NCBI GenBank assembly: GCA_021647705.1
Contig: JAKIUF010000001.1
Span: 150,778-214,777 of the forward strand
DNA: 64,000 nt
Direction of reading: 5' to 3'
Source: Gammaproteobacteria bacterium
GTDB taxonomy: Bacteria > Pseudomonadota > Gammaproteobacteria > SZUA-152
In this document: piece by piece, positions 34,408 to 44,589 of the stretch
How positions within the stretch are numbered: position 1 is the first letter of the stretch
How the letters are laid out: each line of letters starts with the position of its first letter
Program-made: the position numbers and the translations under genes
The notes under the pieces: generated by a model
Seen by the model: the letters and a program-made list of their open reading frames with translations, nothing else
Databases searched by the model: none
What the model was told of the DNA's origin: nothing

Positions 34408-34986
34408 ATGGCAGATGATAAAGACAAAGATAAAAATGATGATGATGATGGTAAGTCTAAAGGCTCCCTGGTAACAAAAATCCTTTTGTTTGGGGTTTTA
34501 CCATTAATGACGGTGATCATTTTGGTGGTGGGCACACTGTTTTTTGCGGGAGTGCTTTCAGGCGGGGGTGATCATGCTGCGGATACTACTGCCGAAGATG
34601 GAACAGGTGATGGTGAAGACGGTGGCCATGAAGATGGCGATCATGCAGATGGAGACGGGGAAACCTTGCCTGCGATCTATTTGCCGATAGATCCTGCCTT
34701 TGTGGTGAATTTTGCCAGTCAGGGTAAAGCACGTTTTCTGCAAGTGACGGTGGAAGTTATGAGTCGTGATCCTCTTATGTCTGATCAAATCACATTACAC
34801 ATGCCAGTCATTCGTAATAATTTGATGTTGCTTTTTAGCAGCCAGTCTTATGACGGCGTGAGTACGCTGGAAGGAAAAGAGGCATTGCGTGAAGAAGCGT
34901 TGGAAGTGGTGCAACAGATTCTCGAAGAAGAAACCGGTGATCCTGGCATAGAGGCCGTTTATTTCACCAGTTTTGTAATGCAGTAA
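34408..34986 (+). CDS. fliL: Flagellar basal-body-associated protein FliL
   Basis: The start was chosen at ATG 34408 (MADDKDKDKNDDD) with GAGAAAGG 8 bases before it. The 192-residue protein has a short charged cytoplasmic part, one TM helix (about 25-47), a very acidic, glycine- and histidine-rich linker (about 50-85) and the periplasmic FliL domain (AIYLPIDPAFVVNFASQGKARFLQVTVEVM ... VYFTSFVMQ). FliL sits around the stator and supports torque or stability. First gene of the fli operon behind a perfect sigma-54 promoter. Confidence 0.93.
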   Translation: MADDKDKDKNDDDDGKSKGSLVTKILLFGVLPLMTVIILVVGTLFFAGVLSGGGDHAADTTAEDGTGDGEDGGHEDGDHADGDGETLPAIYLPIDPAFVVNFASQGKARFLQVTVEVMSRDPLMSDQITLHMPVIRNNLMLLFSSQSYDGVSTLEGKEALREEALEVVQQILEEETGDPGIEAVYFTSFVMQ

Positions 34987-35054
34987 TTTTTAGCATATCG
35001 ATAACACATTGCAATTTCGGTAACTGATTTCGATAACAAACACGGTACTCAAAA

Positions 35055-36071
35055 ATGGCAGTTAATGATCTCTTATCGCAAGACGAAATCGATGCTTTGT
35101 TACATGGCGTTTCCAGCAACGATATTGAAACGGATGATGAAGAATTTGCCGATGGTGAGGCTCGCAACTATGACTTCACTACACAGGACCGCATTGTGCG
35201 TGGGCGCATGCCGACGCTTGAAATGGTTAATGAGCGTTATGCCCGTTTATTCCGTATCAGTATTTTTAACATGTTGCGACGTAGTGCGGAAATATCGGTA
35301 GGCGGTGTGCAAATGCTGAAATTTTCAGAATATATACACAGCCTGTTTGTTCCCACCAGTTTGAATATGGTGCGTATTAAACCATTACGTGGGACTGCCT
35401 TGTTTGTGTTAGATCCCAGATTGGTTTTTATGATTGTTGATAACTATTTTGGTGGCGATGGCCGGTATCACGCAAAAATTGAGGGGCGTGAATTTACACC
35501 CACCGAACTGAGAGTGGTTGAAATGATTCTTGAGCAGGTGTTTATTGATCTCAAGGAAGCTTGGGCTCCGGTAATGCAACTGGATTTTGTCAAACAAAAC
35601 TCGGAAGTCAATCCGCAGTTCGCTAACATTGTCAGTCCCAGTGAAGTGGTGGTGGTCAATACTTTTCACGTTGAAATAGAAGGGGGTGGTGGTGATTTTC
35701 ACATTACTTTGCCCTATTCCATGTTAGAACCGATTCGTGAATTACTGGATGCGGGCGTGCAAAGTGATCGTGATGATACTGATGACCGTTGGGCCGAATC
35801 ATTACGTGAAGAGGTAAAAACATCCATGGTAACGCTTTCTTGTACGTTGGCGGAAACAGAAATCAGCTTGCGGGATATTATGGACATGAAACCGGGTGAT
35901 GTGATTCCTATGGATGTTCCTGATCTGGTGACCATGAATGCTGAGGGTGTGCCGGTGTTTCGTGGTAAATACGGCGTTTCGCGCGGCAGTATGGCGGTAA
36001 AAATTGTGGAACAAGTGACTTTCCCGACGAAAGAAACCCATCAAATGATGCAAGAGGTGACCCATGACTGA
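35055..36071 (+). CDS. fliM: Flagellar motor switch protein FliM
   Basis: A 338-residue protein. It starts with LLSQDEIDALLHGV, the short N-terminal helix that binds phospho-CheY, then the middle CheC-like domain with LNMVRIKPLRGTALFVLDPRLVFMIVDNYFGGDG, and the C-terminal SpoA-like domain (LRDIMDMKPGDVIPMDVPDLVTMNAEGVPVFRGKYG). It forms the C-ring with FliG and FliN and sets rotation sense. Its end overlaps fliN by 8 bp. Confidence 0.97.
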   Translation: MAVNDLLSQDEIDALLHGVSSNDIETDDEEFADGEARNYDFTTQDRIVRGRMPTLEMVNERYARLFRISIFNMLRRSAEISVGGVQMLKFSEYIHSLFVPTSLNMVRIKPLRGTALFVLDPRLVFMIVDNYFGGDGRYHAKIEGREFTPTELRVVEMILEQVFIDLKEAWAPVMQLDFVKQNSEVNPQFANIVSPSEVVVVNTFHVEIEGGGGDFHITLPYSMLEPIRELLDAGVQSDRDDTDDRWAESLREEVKTSMVTLSCTLAETEISLRDIMDMKPGDVIPMDVPDLVTMNAEGVPVFRGKYGVSRGSMAVKIVEQVTFPTKETHQMMQEVTHD

Positions 36072-36555
36072 TACGACGGGTACAGAGACGGGTGGTGACA
36101 CTGGTGATGACTGGGCTGCCGCAATGAATGAACAGAGTGAAGCGGAAGCGACTACGACTGAAGAATCAACGGGGGGGGGCGATGCAGATTGGGGTGCTGC
36201 CATGGAAGAACAAGCAACGCAGGAGGCTGCTGCGGGGGTTGAACAAGCTCCTATGCAAAACCTGGAAGCCGAGGAGGGCGGCATTTGTATGGGGGATGCC
36301 AGTCTTGATGTCATTCTTGATATTCCGGTCAATATTTCCATGGAAATAGGCGCTTCAAAAATCAGTATTCGCAATCTGCTGAAATTGAACCAGGGCTCTG
36401 TGGTTGAGTTGGACAGGCTGGCGGGGGAACCGCTGGATGTGCTGGTGAATGGTACGCTGATTGCGCATGGCGAAGTGGTGGTGGTGAATGAAAAATACGG
36501 TATTCGTTTGACGGACGTGATTAGTGCAGCCGAACGCATTCAGAAGCTTAAATAA
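36064..36555 (+). CDS. fliN: Flagellar motor switch protein FliN
   Basis: A 163-residue protein. The N-terminal 75 residues are an acidic linker with a doubled DDWAAAMNEQ/ADWGAAMEEQ motif. The C-terminal 85 residues are the SpoA domain (DVILDIPVNISMEIGASKISIRNLLKLNQGSVVELDRLAGEPLDVLVNGTLIAHGEVVVVNEKYGIRLTDVIS). FliN stacks under FliM in the C-ring and binds FliH. It overlaps fliM. Confidence 0.96.
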   Translation: MTDTTGTETGGDTGDDWAAAMNEQSEAEATTTEESTGGGDADWGAAMEEQATQEAAAGVEQAPMQNLEAEEGGICMGDASLDVILDIPVNISMEIGASKISIRNLLKLNQGSVVELDRLAGEPLDVLVNGTLIAHGEVVVVNEKYGIRLTDVISAAERIQKLK

Positions 36556-36556
36556 G

Positions 36557-37081
36557 GTGAATGTGTTGATAAACAGATTTTCCAAAGTTATTGCAACAGT
36601 CATTGTATTACTGGCAGGCATACTCCTATTTTCTACGGATGTGCTCGCAGTAGAGCATTCTACTGGCAATGATACTGTTGTAATTCCTGAAATTGAAAAA
36701 GCCCTGCCCGGTAGTGGTTTATCAGATTCCAATATGGCCGGTAATCTTGCTCAGACGACGTTGGGTTTATTGGTGGTGCTTTTGGTGATTGGTGCAGCGG
36801 CATGGGCATTTAAACGTTTTGGGAATGTGCATGTTGGCGCACAGGGCCGCATGAAAATTATTGGTGGCATTTCATTGGGTACGCGGGAACGCGCGGTATT
36901 GTTGCAAGTGGGCGATCAGCAGTTGCTTATTGGTGTTTCTCCGGGGCGAGTGCAAACCCTGCATGTATTGGATAAACCCGTATTGGTTGAGGAAAAGCCA
37001 GGAAATGCAACGAGTTTTTCTTCACGTCTGCAATCCGCCATTCTTAATCGTAAGGGTGATGTCGCTGAGGGAGAAAAATAA
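36557..37081 (+). CDS. fliO: Flagellar export assembly protein FliO
   Basis: The start is uncertain: GTG at 36557 directly after the fliN stop is used, and GTG 36563 is as good. The protein has a signal-like first hydrophobic stretch ([21 protein letters not shown]), a short periplasmic part, a TM helix ([23 protein letters not shown]) and a cytoplasmic domain with [38 protein letters not shown], which marks FliO. It helps to assemble the FliP ring. Confidence 0.92.
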   Translation: MNVLINRFSKVIATVIVLLAGILLFSTDVLAVEHSTGNDTVVIPEIEKALPGSGLSDSNMAGNLAQTTLGLLVVLLVIGAAAWAFKRFGNVHVGAQGRMKIIGGISLGTRERAVLLQVGDQQLLIGVSPGRVQTLHVLDKPVLVEEKPGNATSFSSRLQSAILNRKGDVAEGEK

Positions 37082-37083
37082 TA

Positions 37084-37881
37084 ATGTCTACTTTTTTTCC
37101 TAATATTTTTTCCAATTCTTTTTTCAACAAAAAATCACAGACTGTGTGTTGGTTGCTACTGGTTGCCGGATTTTTGTTTCCGCTTGTTGCCCAGTCTGCT
37201 GATCCGGGTCTCTCGGTATTGTCGGTAACCACAGAAAAAGACGGCGGTCAGACTTATACCGTTGGCTTGCAGGTGCTGGCGTTAATGACCGTATTCAGTC
37301 TGTTACCAGCCGCGCTAATTATGTTGACATCGTTTACCCGTATTGTGATTGTGCTGGCGATTGTTCGTCAGGCAGTGGGTATGCCACAGGCTCCATCGGG
37401 ACAAATTCTCATTGGTCTTGCATTGTTTTTGACATTTTTTATTATGTCGCCGGTTTTCACCAAAGTGTATGACGATGCAGTGAGTCCTTATCTGGATGAA
37501 AAAATTCCTGCCAAACAGGCTTTTGAGCTGGCCAGTTCACCGTTTAAGGAATTTATGTTGGCACAGACACGGGAAAAAGATTTAACCCTGTTTGCGGAAA
37601 TTTCAGAAGCGGGTGAAATCAATGATTTTTCGGAAATTCCATTTTCGTTATTAATGCCAGCGTTTATTACCAGTGAATTAAAAACGGCGTATCAAATTGG
37701 GTTCCTGATTTTCATTCCATTTTTAATTATTGATTTAGTGGTGGCCAGTGTGTTGATGGCCATGGGTATGATGATGTTGTCACCGATGATTATTTCTTTG
37801 CCTTTCAAAATCATGCTATTTGTTCTGGTGGATGGCTGGGCCATGATAATGGGTACTCTGGCATCTAGCTTTTATGTTTAA
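37084..37881 (+). CDS. fliP: Flagellar type III export protein FliP
   Basis: A 265-residue protein with an N-terminal signal peptide ([22 protein letters not shown]) and four TM helices. Conserved FliP text: [36 protein letters not shown], PPxQIL-type [26 protein letters not shown], and [48 protein letters not shown]. It forms the export gate pore with FliQ and FliR. Confidence 0.97.
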   Translation: MSTFFPNIFSNSFFNKKSQTVCWLLLVAGFLFPLVAQSADPGLSVLSVTTEKDGGQTYTVGLQVLALMTVFSLLPAALIMLTSFTRIVIVLAIVRQAVGMPQAPSGQILIGLALFLTFFIMSPVFTKVYDDAVSPYLDEKIPAKQAFELASSPFKEFMLAQTREKDLTLFAEISEAGEINDFSEIPFSLLMPAFITSELKTAYQIGFLIFIPFLIIDLVVASVLMAMGMMMLSPMIISLPFKIMLFVLVDGWAMIMGTLASSFYV

Positions 37882-37929
37882 TATTTTTATTCTGTCAATG
37901 AGTAACCGATTAATGCACAGGTCATTACA

Positions 37930-38199
37930 ATGAGCCCGGAAATGGTCATGACAATCGCTAATCAGGCGCTGGAGCTAGTGTTACTAATGACTGGCGTTAT
38001 TCTTTTGCCTGCTTTGGCCGTGGGTTTGTTGGTGAGTATGTTTCAGGCTGCTACGCAATTGAATGAACAGACCTTGAGCTTTATTCCAAAGCTGGGAGTG
38101 ACATTTATAACCCTGATGGTTGCCGGTTCTTGGTTATTACAGTTATTAATGACATTCACGAAACGTCTTATTACTGACATCCCGATGATTATCGGTTAA
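37930..38199 (+). CDS. fliQ: Flagellar type III export protein FliQ
   Basis: An 89-residue protein with two TM hairpins: LELVLLMTGVILLPALAVGLLVSMFQAATQLNEQTLSFIPKL and VTFITLMVAGSWLLQLLMTF. Length and sequence are standard for FliQ. It lies between fliP and fliR. Confidence 0.96.
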   Translation: MSPEMVMTIANQALELVLLMTGVILLPALAVGLLVSMFQAATQLNEQTLSFIPKLGVTFITLMVAGSWLLQLLMTFTKRLITDIPMIIG

Positions 38200-38214
38200 T
38201 AGGAATGACATGAC

Positions 38215-38994
38215 ATGATGACTCTGACCAGTGCGGAAATCATGTCATGGGTAGGTTCATTTGTTTGGCCATTGTTCAGGATTGCCGCATTAGTGGCAGC
38301 AGCTCCTGTTTTTGGTGCGCGTACCATCCCGGCTTCAGTCAAAGTGATATTCGCGGTTGTTTTTACTCTGATCATTGCACCCATATCCCCACCGGTACCT
38401 GTCGTGGATCCTTTGAGCGGTGAAGCGGTGTTAATTGTGATGAATCAGATATTAATCGGTGGTGCAATGGGGCTGGCGTTACAACTGGTTTTTGCCATGT
38501 TTATTGTAGGTGGGCAGATCATTGCTTTTCAGATGGGCCTGGGTTTTGCTTCCATGGTTGATCCTTCATCTGGCACGCAGGTACCAGTGGTGAGCCAGTT
38601 TTATGTCATCGTTCTTACCCTAGTGTTTCTTGCGCTGGATGGCCACCTGACATTTATCAGCGTGATGGCAGAAAGTTTTCACACCTTACCTATTGGTGTT
38701 AACGGGTTGAGTAATGCCGGTTTGTGGGCATTGGTGAATTGGGGAGGGAATATGTATGCCGGTGCAGTACAAATTGCGCTTCCGGCAATTGCCTCATTGT
38801 TACTGATTAACTTGGCTTTCGGTATTGTCACCCGTGCTGCACCTCAGTTTAATATTTTTTCCATCGGTTTTCCGGTGATCATGGTGGCGGGCTTTTTCAT
38901 CATGCTGGCAACGCTTACAGCAATTCTTCCACAAATAAAATTACAGGTGGCCAATGCCTTTGCGTTGATGCGTGGCCTGGCCGGTGGTTTTTAA
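38215..38994 (+). CDS. fliR: Flagellar type III export protein FliR
   Basis: A 259-residue protein of six hydrophobic segments. Typical parts: FVWPLFRIAALVAAAPVFGARTIPASVKVIFAVVFTLII, GLALQLVFAMFIVGGQIIAFQMGLGFASMVDPSSGTQVPVVSQFY and LPAIASLLLINLAFGIVTRAAPQFNIFSIGFPV. FliR joins FliP and FliQ in the export gate and links to FlhB. Confidence 0.97.
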   Translation: MMTLTSAEIMSWVGSFVWPLFRIAALVAAAPVFGARTIPASVKVIFAVVFTLIIAPISPPVPVVDPLSGEAVLIVMNQILIGGAMGLALQLVFAMFIVGGQIIAFQMGLGFASMVDPSSGTQVPVVSQFYVIVLTLVFLALDGHLTFISVMAESFHTLPIGVNGLSNAGLWALVNWGGNMYAGAVQIALPAIASLLLINLAFGIVTRAAPQFNIFSIGFPVIMVAGFFIMLATLTAILPQIKLQVANAFALMRGLAGGF

Positions 38995-39007
38995 AGGGTG
39001 ATGCACC

Positions 39008-40147
39008 ATGGCTGAAAGTGAAACAGGTCAGGAACGCACCGAGGAGGCGACGGAAAAACGCAAAAAGGAATCGCGTGATAAAGGCGAGGTGGTTCGTTCG
39101 AAAGAATTAACCACGCTGATGATGATGCTGGTGTCCGGTGCGGGTTTTGTTTTTTTAGGTAGTGCGTTGGTTCAGGATCTTATGCAGGTTTTGCGCGCTC
39201 ATTTAAGTATTGAACGTGCGCAGATTTTTGATCTCGCTTCTTACCCTGGTTTGTTGTTTGAAACACTGAAGTTTTCCCTTTTTTCAGTCATGCCTCTGTT
39301 TATATTGTTGGTGGTGGTTGCCATTGTGGCTCCCATGGCTTTGGGTGGCTGGACCTTCAGCGTAAAACCGCTGAAACCCGAATTTAAAAAAATGGACCCT
39401 ATTAAGGGGCTTGGGCGGGTGTTTTCTCTGAAGGGTTTAATGGAGCTTGTCAAGGCATTGGCAAAATTCCTTCTGGTGGGTGCCATTGCTTATTTCCTGC
39501 TGAAAAACAATATTGAAGGCTTTGTGAGTCTGGGCAATGAAAGTCTGGCGCAGGGAATTTCCCGCATGGGCGAAGAATTGATGTGGATGTTTATTTTGTT
39601 AAGCAGCGTGCTGTTTTTTGTGGTGCTGGTGGATACACCTTTTCAAATGTGGGACCACAATCGCAAACAAAAAATGACCTTGCAGGAAATAAAAGATGAA
39701 CGCAAGGAAACGGATGGCAATCCGGAAGTCAAGAGTAAAATACGGCAGACACAGCAGGAAATATCCCAGCGTCGCATGATGGAAGAAGTCCCCAAGGCGG
39801 ATGTCGTGATTACCAATCCTACGCATTTTGCTGTGGCTTTGCGTTATGACCAGAGCAACATGGGCGCACCGATTGTGGTGGCTCTGGGTGCGGATGAAAT
39901 TGCGGGGCACATTCGTCGTATTGCCGTGGCCAATGATGTTCCGTTGCTTTCTGCACCACCACTGGCACGTTCCTTGTATTACCACTGTGAATTGAATGAA
40001 GAAATTCCTGGGGGTTTGTTTCTGGCGGTCGCCCAGGTGCTGGCTTATGTCTATCAACTGCGACAGTACGAATTTAATGGTGGTGTTGCACCGGAATTTG
40101 ATACCGATGTGCCTATTCCTGATGATCTTAAACGAGATAGTGAATAA
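39008..40147 (+). CDS. flhB: Flagellar export switch protein FlhB
   Basis: A 379-residue protein. The N-terminal cytoplasmic GQERTEEATEKRKKESRDKGEV is standard, then four TM helices to about 215, then the cytoplasmic C domain with PKADVVITNPTHFAVALRYD. The NPTH site is where the protein cuts itself between N and P to allow the change of export substrate. Overlaps flhA at its end (ATGA-type junction). Confidence 0.97.
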   Translation: MAESETGQERTEEATEKRKKESRDKGEVVRSKELTTLMMMLVSGAGFVFLGSALVQDLMQVLRAHLSIERAQIFDLASYPGLLFETLKFSLFSVMPLFILLVVVAIVAPMALGGWTFSVKPLKPEFKKMDPIKGLGRVFSLKGLMELVKALAKFLLVGAIAYFLLKNNIEGFVSLGNESLAQGISRMGEELMWMFILLSSVLFFVVLVDTPFQMWDHNRKQKMTLQEIKDERKETDGNPEVKSKIRQTQQEISQRRMMEEVPKADVVITNPTHFAVALRYDQSNMGAPIVVALGADEIAGHIRRIAVANDVPLLSAPPLARSLYYHCELNEEIPGGLFLAVAQVLAYVYQLRQYEFNGGVAPEFDTDVPIPDDLKRDSE

Positions 40148-42228
40148 TGAATCTTACTGAACTGACAGCCTTCGGGCAGCGTTTGCTTCGCTCCGGTCTG
40201 GGTGCGCCCATTCTGTTGATGATGATGCTGGGTATGATGGTGATACCTATGCCACCGTTTTTACTGGATATCTTTTTTACCTTCAATATTTCATTGGCTT
40301 TGGTGATTTTACTGGCAGCAGTGTATGTGAAACGACCATTGGATTTTGAAGTTTTCCCTACCGTCATTTTAATCGCAACATTGTTGCGTCTTGCATTGAA
40401 CATTGCCTCTACTCGTATTGTTTTGCTGGAAGGTCATACAGGTACTGATGCAGCGGGGCAGGTGATCAAGGCATTTGGAGAATTTGTAGTCGGTGGCAAT
40501 ACGGCGGTGGGGCTGGTGATTTTCCTGATTCTGGTGATTATTAATTTTGTGGTGGTTACCAAGGGTGCCACACGAGTAGCAGAGGTGAGTGCCCGGTTTA
40601 CTTTGGACTCTATGCCTGGCAAGCAAATGGCCATTGATGCAGACTTAAATGCGGGAGTGATTAATCAGGAAGAAGCAAAGGCACGGCGCGAAGAAGTCTC
40701 GCGTGAATCAGATTTTTACGGTTCCATGGATGGTGCGGGTAAATTTGTGCGTGGTGATGCCATTGCCGGTATTTTGATTTTGGTGATTACCATTATTGGG
40801 GGTCTTTCCGTTGGCATGTTGCAGCATGATATGGGACTTGCCGATGCCACACACAATTATACTTTGCTGACCATTGGTGATGGTTTGGTGGCACAAATTC
40901 CTGCATTACTGTTATCGACGGCGGCGGGTTTGATGGTGACTCGTGCTTCGGTTTCCACAGATATGGGCGTACAGGTGTTGTCACAATTGTTCAGTAGCCC
41001 GCGCGCGCTGGCAATTACGGCTGTCATTCTCGGGGTCATGGGCTTGATTCCCGGCATGCCTAACCTGGTGTTTTTGTTGTTTTCTGCCATGGCGGGTGGT
41101 GCTGCCTGGTGGGTGACCGAGCGCAACAAACGCCTTGCCGCAGAACCGATTGCTGCACCTGTGGCGGAAGAGCCCAGTAACGAATCCCGTGAACTGAGCT
41201 GGGATGATGTGGAAGTCGTGGACATGATCGGTCTGGAGGTAGGGTATCGGCTGATTCCCATGGTGGATAAAAATCAGGGCGGGCAGTTAATGGGGCGCAT
41301 TAAAGGTGTGCGCAAAAAACTCTCCCAGGAATTAGGTTTCCTGATTCCTTCTGTTCATATTCGTGACAATCTTGATCTTGCCCCCAATGCCTATCGACTC
41401 TCGCTCATGGGAGTGCCGGTGGGCGAGGCAGAGATTCAACCGGAACATGATATGGCGATTAATCCCGGTCAGGTCTTCGGCTCGATTCCCGGCACGGCCA
41501 CCACAGACCCTGCCTTTGGTTTGGAGGCAGTATGGGTCGAAGCTTCACAGCGTGATCAGGCACAAAGCCTGGGTTATACCGTAGTGGATGCCAGCACGGT
41601 GGTGGCTACGCATCTTAGTCATATTTTACAGAGTCATGCGGATGAATTACTGGGCCACGAGGAAGTGCAACAACTGTTAGACAAGTTGAGTAAATCCGCA
41701 CCCAAACTGGTGGAAGACCTGGTTCCCAAACAACTGTCATTGGCTACAGTATTAAAAGTATTACAGAGCCTGTTACAGGAACATATTTCGATTCGTGACA
41801 TGCGCACCATCGCCGAAACATTGGCGGAACACGTGCCCATTAGTCAAGACGCTGGCGTTTTAACCGCAGCTGTGCGCGTGGCGCTGGGACGTTCAATTGT
41901 CCAACAGATCAGTGGAATGGGGGCTGAACTGTCTGTTTTGACACTGGAACCATCGCTGGAACAGATATTGCATCAGACCTTGCAAGGTGGCGTAGAAGGT
42001 GCTGGTGGACTGGAACCGGGACTGGCAGAAAATTTGCACAAGTCTTTGATTGAAGAGACTCAGCGTCAGGAAGCCGCAGGCCGCCCGGCAGTGTTATTGG
42101 TCTCACAAGCGGTAAGAACTCTGCTGGCACGTTTTGTCCGGCACAGCATTCCTGGATTACATGTGCTGGCTTTTAATGAAATACCGGACAACAAGCAGGT
42201 CAAGATTATGGCCACGGTGGGTGGATAA
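40147..42228 (+). CDS. flhA: Flagellar type III export protein FlhA
   Basis: A 693-residue protein of normal family length. Eight TM helices in the first 330 residues contain FEVFPTVILIATLLRLALNIASTRIVLLEGH and the FHIPEP-like cytoplasmic loop KGATRVAEVSARFTLDSMPGKQMAIDADLNAG. The C-terminal cytoplasmic ring domain (about 350-690) begins at SWDDVEVVDMIGLEVGYRLIPMVD. FlhA forms the nonameric docking ring for export substrates. Confidence 0.97.
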   Translation: MNLTELTAFGQRLLRSGLGAPILLMMMLGMMVIPMPPFLLDIFFTFNISLALVILLAAVYVKRPLDFEVFPTVILIATLLRLALNIASTRIVLLEGHTGTDAAGQVIKAFGEFVVGGNTAVGLVIFLILVIINFVVVTKGATRVAEVSARFTLDSMPGKQMAIDADLNAGVINQEEAKARREEVSRESDFYGSMDGAGKFVRGDAIAGILILVITIIGGLSVGMLQHDMGLADATHNYTLLTIGDGLVAQIPALLLSTAAGLMVTRASVSTDMGVQVLSQLFSSPRALAITAVILGVMGLIPGMPNLVFLLFSAMAGGAAWWVTERNKRLAAEPIAAPVAEEPSNESRELSWDDVEVVDMIGLEVGYRLIPMVDKNQGGQLMGRIKGVRKKLSQELGFLIPSVHIRDNLDLAPNAYRLSLMGVPVGEAEIQPEHDMAINPGQVFGSIPGTATTDPAFGLEAVWVEASQRDQAQSLGYTVVDASTVVATHLSHILQSHADELLGHEEVQQLLDKLSKSAPKLVEDLVPKQLSLATVLKVLQSLLQEHISIRDMRTIAETLAEHVPISQDAGVLTAAVRVALGRSIVQQISGMGAELSVLTLEPSLEQILHQTLQGGVEGAGGLEPGLAENLHKSLIEETQRQEAAGRPAVLLVSQAVRTLLARFVRHSIPGLHVLAFNEIPDNKQVKIMATVGG

Positions 42229-42281
42229 GTTGGAAAGCCGACTCGCTAACCAGAAGCCGCAGGTTTACAGAGGTGTATGGA

Positions 42282-43718
42282 ATGAAGATAAAACGCTTTT
42301 TTGCAAAAGAGATGCGGCAGGGGATTCGCCAGGTACGGGATACTCTGGGCGCTGACGCTGTGATTCTTTCCAATGCACAGGTTGATGGTGGTATCGAAAT
42401 TATTGCCGCAGTTGATTATGACGAATCATTATTACAAGCAGATGCTGCAAGTGAAGATTTGCTGAGTCGCACACCATCATCACCAGCAATACATAAAAAC
42501 AGGATGGCTGAGCCCAGGATGAACACTCATACAGGGAATGATTTTACACCGGCAGCTCGTGCTGATCGGAAACTTGCCGAAGACACGGTAAGGCTGAACA
42601 CTGCCGCGCTACCGGATTTAAAACTGTCGGCGATGCAAGACAATGTTTCCTCTCCTGGAGAAATTCCTCGTCCTCCCCAAGCTTCCACACCGGCTCCAAC
42701 ATCGACATCCGTCAATACAAAAAAATCCTCACGTAAACCGGCATCAAACAAAGCTGAAGAAAAAATTCAATGGTCACAGGATCCAGCGATCCTGGAATTA
42801 AAAAATGAAATGAGCGATATGCGTGAATTGCTGGAGCAGCAACTCTCTGGATTAGCATGGGGTGATTTAAATCGACGTGATCCGTTACGCGCAAAACTGA
42901 CTCGCTGTTTGTTAGAGCTGGGGTTAAGTCCAACAGTGTGTGAAAAAGTAGCCAATACAGCCGGTGAACATAAAGACTTCGATAACGCCTGGCGTCATGC
43001 TCTGGCGGTTTTATCGCATAGTCTTCCAGTGGAAAGTACCGATATTCTTGAACAAGGCGGTGTTGTGGCTCTGGTGGGTGCAACCGGTGTGGGTAAAACC
43101 ACCACCATTGCCAAACTTGCCGCACGTTATGCATTGAAACATGGCAGTGCCAGTGTGGCCATGGTGACGACAGATGGTTATCGTATTGCCGCACACGAAC
43201 AATTACGCACTTACGGCCGCATTCTGGATATTCCAGTACGCATTGCCAACACTCATGCAGAATTAGTGGAAGCGCTTAAATTATTGTCGGATCGTGCTTT
43301 GGTGTTAGTGGATACTGCGGGCATGAGTCAGCGTGACATGCGCTTGTCACAACAGTTTCAAATGATCAAAAACAGTACGCCAGGTATTAAAACGTATTTA
43401 GTGCTATCGGCAACAACACATCGTGCAGGTTTGCGTGAAATCGCCAAAGCCTTTGGTGAAATAAACCTGGATGGTTGCATTCTTACCAAGTTGGATGAAA
43501 CAACCAGCCTGGGGGGGGCGCTGTCAGCCATGATGGAACACAGTCTTCCGGTAACTTATGTCAGCGATGGTCAACGGGTACCGGAAGATATTCATATAGC
43601 ACGAGGACACAGCCTGATAAACCGTGCGGTAGTGATTGCACAGGAAACCAATCAGGCACTGAAGCAGGAATCCTTAAATTTAGCGTTTAGCGGGATGGTG
43701 GCAAATGCTCATGGCTGA
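42282..43718 (+). CDS. flhF: SRP-type GTPase FlhF for flagellar placement
   Basis: The start was chosen at ATG 42282 (MKIKRFFAKEMRQGIRQVR) with AGAGG eight bases ahead; three codons more are possible. The 478-residue protein has the FlhF N-terminal B domain, a long disordered linker (about 70-165), and an NG GTPase domain: VVALVGATGVGKTTTIAKLAA (P-loop), TTDGYRIAAHEQLRTYG, VLVDTAGMSQRD (G3) and ILTKLDETTSLGG (G4). FlhF puts the first flagellar parts at the cell pole. Overlaps flhG. Confidence 0.96.
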   Translation: MKIKRFFAKEMRQGIRQVRDTLGADAVILSNAQVDGGIEIIAAVDYDESLLQADAASEDLLSRTPSSPAIHKNRMAEPRMNTHTGNDFTPAARADRKLAEDTVRLNTAALPDLKLSAMQDNVSSPGEIPRPPQASTPAPTSTSVNTKKSSRKPASNKAEEKIQWSQDPAILELKNEMSDMRELLEQQLSGLAWGDLNRRDPLRAKLTRCLLELGLSPTVCEKVANTAGEHKDFDNAWRHALAVLSHSLPVESTDILEQGGVVALVGATGVGKTTTIAKLAARYALKHGSASVAMVTTDGYRIAAHEQLRTYGRILDIPVRIANTHAELVEALKLLSDRALVLVDTAGMSQRDMRLSQQFQMIKNSTPGIKTYLVLSATTHRAGLREIAKAFGEINLDGCILTKLDETTSLGGALSAMMEHSLPVTYVSDGQRVPEDIHIARGHSLINRAVVIAQETNQALKQESLNLAFSGMVANAHG

Positions 43719-44589
43719 AACAATTGATCAGGCAGCGGGACTTCGCCGAATGGCGAAACCGCGTCCGGTGCAAGTGATCGCAGTAACCAGCGGTAAAGGT
43801 GGTGTGGGCAAAACCAATGTGTCCGTCAACATGGGTGTGTGTATGGCCAGCCAGGGAAAGGATGTGATGTTAATGGATGCAGATCTGGGCCTGGCCAATG
43901 TGGATGTCATGCTGGGGTTGCATACCCAATACGACTTGTCACACGTCATGTCGGGTGAACGTACACTGGAAGAAGTGATGTGTACCGGACCACAAGGCAT
44001 GCGCGTGGTACCCGCATCATCCGGTATTCAGGCAATGTCAGAACTGAGTACCGCAGAACATGCTGGTGTTATCAGCGCCTTTAGCGAAATCAGTTATGCC
44101 CCCGATGTGTTGATTGTGGATACGGCGGCAGGTATCTCGGATAACGTGGTGACTTTTTCACGCGCAGCACAGGAAGTGGTGGTCGTGGTTTGTGATGAAC
44201 CGGCTTCTATTACCGATGCCTATGCATTAATCAAGTTGCTCAATCGGGAATACAGCATTTATCGATTTCGTATTGTTGCCAATATGGTGCGCAGTACACA
44301 GGAAGGTCGAGCGCTGTATAGCAAAATTCTTAAAGTGACAGATCGTTACCTGGATGCCGCCCTGGATTTTATGGGTGGTGTTCCTTATGACGAATATTTG
44401 CGTAAGGCAATACAAAAACAACGAGCGGTGGTTGAAGCTTTCCCTCGTAGTAAATCGGCATTGGCATTCAAGAAGCTCGCCAGCAAAGCCGATAGTTGGC
44501 CAGTACCGGCAAATGCTGGCGGCCAATTGGAATTTTTCGTGGAACGGCTAATTATGGCCAGTCAGCAAGAAATAGGAGCGTCGATATGA
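43705..44589 (+). CDS. flhG: MinD-like ATPase FlhG (FleN)
   Basis: A 294-residue protein. The N-terminal DQAAGLRRM is the short helix that activates the FlhF GTPase. The deviant Walker A is AVTSGKGGVGKTNVSVNMG; VMLMDADLGLANVDVMLGL and VLIVDTAAGISDNV follow. A C-terminal amphipathic helix (EFFVERLIMAS) should bind the membrane. FlhG limits the number of polar flagella, in Pseudomonas through FleQ. Overlaps flhF and fliA. Confidence 0.96.
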   Translation: MLMAETIDQAAGLRRMAKPRPVQVIAVTSGKGGVGKTNVSVNMGVCMASQGKDVMLMDADLGLANVDVMLGLHTQYDLSHVMSGERTLEEVMCTGPQGMRVVPASSGIQAMSELSTAEHAGVISAFSEISYAPDVLIVDTAAGISDNVVTFSRAAQEVVVVVCDEPASITDAYALIKLLNREYSIYRFRIVANMVRSTQEGRALYSKILKVTDRYLDAALDFMGGVPYDEYLRKAIQKQRAVVEAFPRSKSALAFKKLASKADSWPVPANAGGQLEFFVERLIMASQQEIGASI